NCBI GenBank assembly: GCA_021300155.1
Contig: JAJTID010000176.1
Coordinates: 1 to 32,939 of the forward strand
Length of the DNA stretch: 32,939 nucleotides
Source: Pirellula sp.
GTDB taxonomy: Bacteria; Planctomycetota; Planctomycetia; Pirellulales; Pirellulaceae
Reading direction: 5' to 3'
This document shows, in pieces, positions 28,244-32,939 of the stretch. Within the stretch, counting starts at the first letter, position 1. Every line of letters starts with the position of its first letter. Position numbers and translations under genes: made by a program. A model generated the notes under the pieces. That model was not told where the DNA came from and did no database searches. It saw only the letters and a list, made by a program, of their open reading frames with translations.

Positions 28244-29421
28244 CCAACCATACACTCGCTACGATGATTGGCAGTATCCGCATTCAACTCAAGTTGACGG
28301 ACGAAACAGTGGTTGTCGCGCATGGAAGGAAAGACACACGCGACGATTATGACGCCATGATCTCGCAGCAGTTAGATTCCCCTCTGGATTACCCACCACT
28401 CGTTCAAGGGATCTTGGAAGATGACCGCGTTACGATTGCGGTGGAAGATGGTATCCCAGAGGGTGAACACATCGTAGTCGCTGTTGTGCAGTACATGGTG
28501 GCACGTGGGATAGAACCGTCTCGACTAACACTCGTGTTAGGTACGGCAGTGGACGCCCGAATCCAACACATTCGACAACGACTTGCGGATCTTTCTTTGT
28601 CCGAGATTTCACTAGTCCTCCACGATCCAAAAAATATCGACTCGCACGCTTACGTCGCCGCAAGCGAGACGGCGGATGCGATTTACGTGCAGAGAGAGCT
28701 TATCGATGCAGATGTTACCATTCCAATCTATTGTGCCCGCACGGTGGCGTGTCCACTCTCTTCGGATCTTTATGGTATTGCCCCTAGCTTTATGGACGCG
28801 GCATCGCAGCTCCGCTGGAGCATCGCATGGCTTGAAGACAATGTGACTCAATTGCATCAACATGAAAACCTAAGCCAAGAAGCAGGCTGGTTGGTTGGCA
28901 TTCACTTTGCGATTGCTGTCGTACCATCTCTAGATGGTCATGTTGCAGAAATACTGGCGGGTAAACCTGACAAAGTGTTTCGACAAGCGACAGAGTTGCT
29001 AACATCGGTCGACCCGAATGCGTTCGATTTGGTGATAGCGATGGTCGATGGCAAAGAGGACCAGCAGAACTGGCTTTCCATCGCTCGGGCTGCATCGCAA
29101 GCGGAATCATTATGCAAAACAGATGGACGGATCGTGGTTTGTTGTGATGTCAAGAAAGCCACCAAAGGGATCCGTGACTTAGCTTCCGACGCGCCGAGCG
29201 AAGAGGCGAATCGTCGTTTACTTAAAGCTCATGTCGAAGATGCATTTCCCGCCGCTGTATTGCGCTCCATTCGTGAACAACGAAGCCTATACCTCTTTTC
29301 GTCGATGAAACCGAATGAGGTCGAGTCCCTTGGGTTCGCATTCATCGATTCAGTACTATCCCTTGAACACTTGATGGAGCAAGCATCGAAGATCTGCATC
29401 GTACGAGGATCGCAATACTAA
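28240..29421 (+). CDS. LarA-like (DUF2088) protein
   Basis: A protein of about 393 residues. Its N-terminal domain resembles lactate racemase LarA: VTIAVEDGIPEGEH in place of the VxxDxTRP loop, then ARGIEPSRLTLVLGTAVDAR. LarA family members normally show a GTHR-type motif here, whose His contacts the nickel-pincer cofactor; this protein has GTAVDAR instead, so racemase activity is doubtful. ATG 28240 is chosen over an upstream ATG because it overlaps the preceding stop and has GAAGGAAC upstream. Placement after two glycosyltransferases may reflect only a shared transcript. Confidence 0.62.
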   Translation: MTNHTLATMIGSIRIQLKLTDETVVVAHGRKDTRDDYDAMISQQLDSPLDYPPLVQGILEDDRVTIAVEDGIPEGEHIVVAVVQYMVARGIEPSRLTLVLGTAVDARIQHIRQRLADLSLSEISLVLHDPKNIDSHAYVAASETADAIYVQRELIDADVTIPIYCARTVACPLSSDLYGIAPSFMDAASQLRWSIAWLEDNVTQLHQHENLSQEAGWLVGIHFAIAVVPSLDGHVAEILAGKPDKVFRQATELLTSVDPNAFDLVIAMVDGKEDQQNWLSIARAASQAESLCKTDGRIVVCCDVKKATKGIRDLASDAPSEEANRRLLKAHVEDAFPAAVLRSIREQRSLYLFSSMKPNEVESLGFAFIDSVLSLEHLMEQASKICIVRGSQY

Positions 29422-29425
29422 GAAC

Positions 29426-29953
29426 ATGCAAACGTACACTACATCCGCCATTATGCCTCGTCCGAGTGAAGAAACGCTCCAAGCGGCACTCGCTATCTTG
29501 ACCAACAATGGATTTACAATCGTCAACCGCAACGAACGGACTGCAAGCTTGATTGGGCCAGGTTTGAATAGTACCAAGCAGAATGCATTACTCGGAGCGT
29601 CCAAAATCTGCCTGACGTTAGAAGGCAATCAATTGGGCCTCGAAGCAGAACTGGGTGGCGTCGAATCTATGCAACGATTCCTAAACCGATTTCCCTTGCT
29701 ACTGGGCCTGGTTCTCGGAATCCTGTTCTGCTTAATAGGTGGTTTCGTGATCGGGCAACAATTCGGTGTCGGCTTCGGAGCACCTTGGGCACAAGGCTGG
29801 AAATGGATGCTGGTCACTTTCGGTTTCTCAATGCTTCCAGTGACGCCGTGGATCTTTCTGTCTCCCTGGATCGGCAAGATGCTTCGCACTCGAACGCAAC
29901 TCGCCTTGAACGCTCTCGTGACAAACGCCGTCCAAATGACAAAGCATGCGTAA
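29426..29953 (+). CDS. Hypothetical two-TM membrane protein
   Basis: A 175-residue protein of no recognised family. The first 85 residues are soluble (LQAALAILTNNGFTIVNRNERTAS and LEAELGGVESMQRFL). Two hydrophobic segments follow at about 90-112 and 127-147, with a short basic tail. It begins 4 bp after the LarA-like stop and is probably the end of that operon. Function unknown. Confidence 0.6.
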   Translation: MQTYTTSAIMPRPSEETLQAALAILTNNGFTIVNRNERTASLIGPGLNSTKQNALLGASKICLTLEGNQLGLEAELGGVESMQRFLNRFPLLLGLVLGILFCLIGGFVIGQQFGVGFGAPWAQGWKWMLVTFGFSMLPVTPWIFLSPWIGKMLRTRTQLALNALVTNAVQMTKHA

Positions 29954-30357
29954 AAGATGTTAGCTTGCAAGGGCCGGGATAATGGTCATCCGTACTACCT
30001 CCCTACCGGCTACTCCTGGCCCAACAATCTTCCTCGAGGACATCCCGGTCACCAAGTTCCAAAACCAACAAAACCTATTCAGGCTTGAGCGCTATACCTA
30101 CGAGTGCAATTTATCAATCAACCGGGGATAACACGTATCGCCCGGTCGCTCCAAACCGGGATAATAGCTTCGCAAACCGGGATAACTGAATTGACTCATC
30201 AGGGATTACAGACCAAAATTCTGGGAGCTCGCCCTTGAACCTGGGGATAATAGCAAGTTTGTCCATGGGAAGTTTGATCGCAATTTGATCACTACGTTGC
30301 TGAACTTATGGATCGCGATACTCTCGCAATTATTCGCGCGAGCATGTAATCGCACGG
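29954..30357. repeat. Non-coding interval with five CCGGGATAA-type repeats
   Basis: This gap of about 400 bp has no convincing gene. It carries short degenerate direct repeats of (AA)CCGGG(G)ATAA at 29974-29982, 30122-30131, 30156-30164, 30177-30185 and 30241-30250. The third and fourth share the 12-mer AAACCGGGATAA and are spaced exactly 21 bp apart; the third and fifth both continue into ATAATAGC. CCCGGT (30141-30146) also forms an inverted repeat with ACCGGG (30155-30160). They may be regulator sites for the downstream gene or remnants of a dispersed intergenic repeat. Confidence 0.7.
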
Positions 30358-31191
30358 TTGGGCGCACAATTCATTTACCTCCTCGTTTGGCTATTCGGTG
30401 TTCGAACGTCATTCGAGTTAGACCCTTGGCTTCGCGGTCCGCTCGGTAGTGACTACATCGGCGATCAACCTTATGAAGAATGCGCTCGAGATGAAGGGTT
30501 GATTGTTTATCGTAACGTCGTATCGGGAGGCTTGATCGACAATTTTGACCGAATGAAAAGCGATTCGTTTGAACCGGAATCGATCAACGGAAAAATCCGA
30601 AGGTTTTACGAAAACACTGCCGGTTATCGAATGGATGTTCAGGCCCAAAGCTATTTTCCGGCAAATATTGCATTGTGGCTTTTAGTTAGCACGATTAGCC
30701 GAAAGGTGAATCAGCTGAATTTTCCTATTCAGGCATTGGACACGGCAAAGGGAATGACGAGCGAGATCATTCTACTTAATACACCAGACGGTCGCCGGAA
30801 GTACACTGGCTGGCTGCGAAAAATCAATGGGACTGACCGTGTCATTTATACCGGTTTCTACATGATTGAACGCACTCCGATAAATGACACCAACTGCATC
30901 AAGGTTGTCTTTCCAATGCCCGATGGAAACGCTACCGTCATCTTAAAACCAGTCGCCGGACGGAATGGGGAGCTAATGCTCTCGTCAAACGGCACGGAAT
31001 ATGGTGATGCTGGATTCTATCGCGTTCAGAAACTGAATAACGTACTCCGAGTATGGCGCATCAACTCGCTTCAAGAATCGTTTCGGGTATACATTGACGA
31101 ACACGAGGTATTGCGATGTGATCATCACGTCAGATTTCTGGGACTTCCCGTGATCAGTATGCGCTACCGAATGGAGGATAATAAACTATAA
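30358..31191 (+). CDS. Conserved hypothetical protein
   Basis: A protein of about 277 residues with one possible N-terminal membrane-associated stretch (FIYLLVWLFGV), a region with GGLIDNFDRM and RRFYENTAGYRMDV, and a C-terminal half of likely beta strands (MTSEIILLNTPDGRRKYTGW, KVVFPMPDGNATVILKP, then LGLPVISMRYRM). From memory these blocks recur in an uncharacterised bacterial family I cannot name. The assigned start is TTG 30358; there is no ATG upstream before the in-frame stop near 30310, so the N-terminus may be mis-set or damaged. It lies just downstream of the repeat cluster. Confidence 0.55.
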   Translation: MGAQFIYLLVWLFGVRTSFELDPWLRGPLGSDYIGDQPYEECARDEGLIVYRNVVSGGLIDNFDRMKSDSFEPESINGKIRRFYENTAGYRMDVQAQSYFPANIALWLLVSTISRKVNQLNFPIQALDTAKGMTSEIILLNTPDGRRKYTGWLRKINGTDRVIYTGFYMIERTPINDTNCIKVVFPMPDGNATVILKPVAGRNGELMLSSNGTEYGDAGFYRVQKLNNVLRVWRINSLQESFRVYIDEHEVLRCDHHVRFLGLPVISMRYRMEDNKL

Positions 31192-31479
31192 CAGAGGGAA
31201 CCGTGCATCAGCTTTAAAACTATGGATAACATATACTGGGTTATAATCTGCTTGTTCTTGTGACGGTCGTGGGCTGGACTACGGGATGATTTCCCGATCA
31301 ACGATAGGCGGCCGAAGAGTTAGCCAGAATCTATTTCGCTTGGAATTGTTGCCCCTTCCAATGTCAAAATCCTCCGCGGTGAGTTAACCGAACAGCAAGC
31401 CAAGGCGCAAATTGTGGAACTAGTTGTTGAAGATGGATTATTGGTGGCCTGCTAGACTCATAAGTGGTTTGAGTCGAGG

Positions 31480-31665
31480 CTATCCACGACCACCTTCGCA
31501 GCAAGTCTCGCAAATTCTGTGACACTTGGAACATTGCAACTTCGCGCGGATGTCGATCAACGATCCGCCGCAAGCAGGGCAAGCCGGTTGGCACGTCTTT
31601 TCGCTCTTCTTAACATTCGCTGCTACGGTGTTTCCGCTTGGGTTCTGTTCTTGTTGGGACTTCAT
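31480..31665 (-). CDS. Small zinc-ribbon-like protein
   Basis: A 61-residue protein with a Lys/Gln-rich N-terminus and eight cysteines: Cys25, Cys29, Cys32, Cys45, Cys48, Cys52, Cys55 and Cys56. CPAC followed by CSKC forms a probable zinc ribbon, and the tail CETCCEGGRG is unusual. AGAGG lies upstream of the ATG at 31665. It starts 12 bp after the CoA-binding-domain gene stop and is probably co-transcribed. Function unknown. Confidence 0.62.
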   Translation of the reverse strand: MKSQQEQNPSGNTVAANVKKSEKTCQPACPACGGSLIDIRAKLQCSKCHRICETCCEGGRG

Positions 31666-31677
31666 GAGATTAGACCT

Positions 31678-32079
31678 CTACTTCGATGATCGCTCGATGG
31701 AAAGAAGGACAAGTATACAACTTCCATCGTCGATGACATTGAGTTCAGCTTCCCTGGCGGCTTGGCTTCCTTTGGAATCTTCTGCTCCAGGTTGCATCCA
31801 AATATTCTTGACGCCCGCGGCGATTGCTTGTTGGATGACTTCGCGTGTGATGTGAGGCGGAGTGACAATCGATAGAGACTCTGGGACAACGGGTAGACTA
31901 GCAATCGAGGCGAACGCGGGATCGCCTTCTACTTCAGTCGCCTTCGGATTGAGTGGGTAAACAGTTCGACCTGATGCGACGATCGCACGGAAGACTTTGT
32001 TGCCGTACTTGGATCGGTCTTGCGATGCTCCGGCCACAGCGAACGTACTTGCTTTCAAAAATACTTCGATATTATTCAT
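31678..32079 (-). CDS. CoA-binding domain protein (YccU-like)
   Basis: A protein of about 133 residues forming one Rossmann-type CoA_binding_2 domain: FAVAGASQDRSKYGNKVFRAI at the N-terminus, VYPLNPKATEVEGDPAFASIASLP, and VKNIWMQPGAEDSKGSQAAREA. This matches the small YccU family of unknown physiological role. The frame is open to 32259, but ATG 32079 is chosen because the domain begins within ten residues and the upstream extension looks non-coding. No strong Shine-Dalgarno is seen. Confidence 0.8.
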   Translation of the reverse strand: MNNIEVFLKASTFAVAGASQDRSKYGNKVFRAIVASGRTVYPLNPKATEVEGDPAFASIASLPVVPESLSIVTPPHITREVIQQAIAAGVKNIWMQPGAEDSKGSQAAREAELNVIDDGSCILVLLSIERSSK

Positions 32080-32290
32080 CGAGGATGGAGACTTTCGCTG
32101 GGTATCTGCGTTCATACATATGTCGGGATGTTGGCTTGTTGCAAGAATTCTTGCGAACCGAAAAAATTCAGCGAACCAATTCATCTTAGCGACGTCTATC
32201 TTCCTGTACACGCTACACAGTACATTCGAACTGGGCGTGGTAAGGAATCTGAAAAGCAATCAATCACTGGATACGAGATCATGTCTTCAA

Positions 32291-32426
32291 TACGGCCCAG
32301 TTACCTAAAGTCAACACTGACCGAACGATTTAATGGATATGAGGGTTGTATCGTGTCGCAAGACGCGAATACGCTACCCTTGCATCCACATCGGAGGTAA
32401 CACTGAGTCTGACTCAATGGGCCGTA
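32291..32426 (+). ncRNA. Candidate structured RNA, unassigned class
   Basis: Nested complementarity spans 136 nt. TACGGCCCA (32291-32299) pairs with TGGGCCGTA (32418-32426). Directly inside, GTTACCT (32300-32306) pairs with AGGTAAC (32395-32401). Within that sits a hairpin of 53 nt (32335-32387): GGAT/ATCC, AGGGT/ACCCT, GTAT/ATAC and CGTGTC/GACGCG, capped by a GCAA (GNRA) tetraloop. TGAGT/ACTCA makes a further small hairpin on the 3' side. An intrinsic terminator follows 21 nt downstream. I could not match it to 6S, SRP, RNase P, tmRNA or a known riboswitch. Strand is inferred from the terminator. Confidence 0.5.
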
Positions 32427-32447
32427 CTAACGAAGCGAACGTTGGCG

Positions 32448-32483
32448 AACCCGGTGTTACCCCAAAGTGACACCGGGTTTTTT
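32448..32483 (+). terminator. Strong Rho-independent terminator
   Basis: AACCCGGTGT (32448-32457) pairs perfectly with ACACCGGGTT (32470-32479) around a 12-base loop, and a T run follows directly (32478-32483). No protein gene on this strand ends nearby, so it most likely ends the transcript of the structured RNA candidate and insulates the tRNA cluster. Confidence 0.85.
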
Positions 32484-32514
32484 CGTGCCTATTTCCAACG
32501 TTTTATATGCAGAT

Positions 32515-32586
32515 GGACTGGTAGCTGAGACGGTATAGCGCTGGCCTGAAGAGCCGGAGAGGAGGGTTCGAGCACCTCCCAGTCCA
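32515..32586 (+). tRNA. tRNA-Phe(GAA), slightly irregular
   Basis: The 72-nt cloverleaf has acceptor GGACTGG/CCAGTCC (perfect), D stem GCTG/TAGC with GG in the loop, anticodon stem CTGGC/GCCGG and loop CTGAAGA (anticodon GAA), a 4-base variable region and T loop TTCGAGC. The normally invariant 53-61 pair is G-A rather than G-C. Discriminator A is followed by CTGA; CCA is not encoded. Confidence 0.8.
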
Positions 32587-32657
32587 CTGAATGCGTTGCT
32601 TGCAAAAAACACTTTGAGAATAACTGCGCTAGAGGTGCGCACCTACATAACCAATAT

Positions 32658-32730
32658 GGCTCGTTCAACTTCTGGTGAGGTTGCTGGTCTTTCAAGCCAG
32701 CTAGGTCGGGTTCGAATCCCACACGAGTCA
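32658..32730 (+). tRNA. tRNA-Glu(TTC), irregular T stem
   Basis: The 73-nt cloverleaf has acceptor GGCTCGT/ACGAGTC (one G-U), D stem AACT/GGTT, anticodon stem CTGGT/GCCAG, loop CTTTCAA (anticodon TTC) and T loop TTCGAAT. The outer two T-stem pairs are mismatched (TCGGG against CCCAC). Discriminator A is followed by CTGA, with no encoded CCA. Confidence 0.75.
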
Positions 32731-32744
32731 CTGACATAACTAAT

Positions 32745-32812
32745 GGGCTTGCCGACGGGTCGGCGCTTTGACTTGCAATCAAGGCTACAGGGTTCAACTC
32801 CCTGCAGGTCCA
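32745..32812 (+). tRNA. tRNA-Ala(TGC), shortened D arm
   Basis: A 68-nt gene with acceptor GGGCTTG/CAGGTCC carrying G3-U70, the main alanine identity element. The anticodon stem is TTTGA/TCAAG with loop CTTGCAA (anticodon TGC), and the T arm CAGGG/CCCTG is perfect. Only 15 nt lie between acceptor and anticodon stems, and they fold as a tight GC hairpin (GCCGA/TCGGC) without the usual D-loop GG. No encoded CCA; CTGA follows the discriminator. Confidence 0.68.
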
Positions 32813-32828
32813 CTGACACAACAACTAT

Positions 32829-32901
32829 CGGGCAGAGGTGCAGATGGGAGCACGCCTGCTTTGGGAGCAGGAGGATCTCGGTTCGACTCCGAGGTGCCCG
32901 A
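32829..32901 (+). tRNA. tRNA-Pro(TGG)
   Basis: The 73-nt cloverleaf has acceptor CGGGCAG/GTGCCCG, including C1-G72 as expected for bacterial tRNA-Pro and a 7-66 G-G mismatch. D stem GTGC/GCAC, anticodon stem CCTGC/GCAGG with loop TTTGGGA (anticodon TGG), T arm CTCGG/CCGAG. Position 8 is A instead of the near-universal T. Discriminator A is followed by CTGA, with no encoded CCA. Confidence 0.82.
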
Positions 32902-32910
32902 CTGAAGAGG

Positions 32911-32939
32911 CTTTAGGCTTTAGACCTTAGGCTTTAGGA
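32911..32939. repeat. Short TTTAGG-type direct repeat
   Basis: TTAGGCTTTAG occurs at 32913-32923 and again at 32927-32937, giving a run of 29 bases made of CTTTAGG/CTTAGG units that reaches the window edge. It may be the start of a longer tandem tract. Confidence 0.6.

Noticed and set aside
31324-31455. Open frame of 43 codons on the plus strand with a protein-like sequence ending VVEDGLLVAC
   Set aside because: It follows an in-frame stop, has no start codon and no clear family; at most a gene relic, so not annotated.
32260-32447. Integron attC site or 4.5S SRP RNA in the structured region
   Set aside because: No paired attC-type core sites flank it, and the SRP helix 8 consensus (GGAA loop region with AGCAG) is absent.

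Overview
The window reads as chromosomal DNA of a planctomycete, most likely a Pirellulales-type lineage (inference). The case rests on moderate GC, a late futalosine-menaquinone operon, a phosphate-selective-porin-type outer membrane protein, a single-CxxCH protein with cyclase-like repeats, an FAD oxidoreductase with a golvesin-type C-terminus, and many GTG starts. No phage structural genes, transposases or CRISPR arrays were seen.

Layout. 1-1492 (-) is the 5' part of a bifunctional kinase/P-loop ATPase gene that leaves the window. 1769-3055 (+) encodes an exported thioredoxin-trypsin fusion and converges on a two-gene unit (-): a membrane-anchored spermidine-synthase-like enzyme, then a UvrA lacking the insertion domain, joined by an ATGA overlap. 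slyX-like (+) and porin (-) genes follow, then two secreted-protein genes (+): the FAD oxidoreductase and the CxxCH protein. aguB-aguA (13152-15133, +) convert agmatine to putrescine, and their 3' end overlaps an unidentified gene (-). At 15811-18451 (+) lie a Dnmt2-like cytosine-5 methyltransferase and a VWA-domain protein.

18604-22298 (-) is a tight menaquinone operon transcribed menG/ubiE, ubiX, mqnP, mqnE; two of its three junctions are ATGA overlaps. An S1-domain protein gene lies upstream. 24264-29953 (+) holds terC, hpt, two GT-B glycosyltransferases, a LarA-like protein and a small membrane protein. hpt through the LarA-like gene overlap or nearly overlap, and the membrane-protein gene follows after 4 bp.

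29954-30357 is non-coding and carries five copies of a CCGGGATAA-type repeat before an unnamed conserved gene. A small zinc-ribbon gene and a CoA-binding-domain gene follow (-). The last 650 bp are RNA-rich: a candidate structured RNA (32291-32426), a strong intrinsic terminator, and four closely packed tRNA genes (Phe, Glu, Ala, Pro) with irregular arms and no encoded CCA. A short TTTAGG-type repeat ends the window.

The items most worth pursuing are the Dnmt2-like enzyme, the insertion-domain-less UvrA, the structured RNA and the atypical tRNA array. I did not find a multi-gene system that is clearly new.
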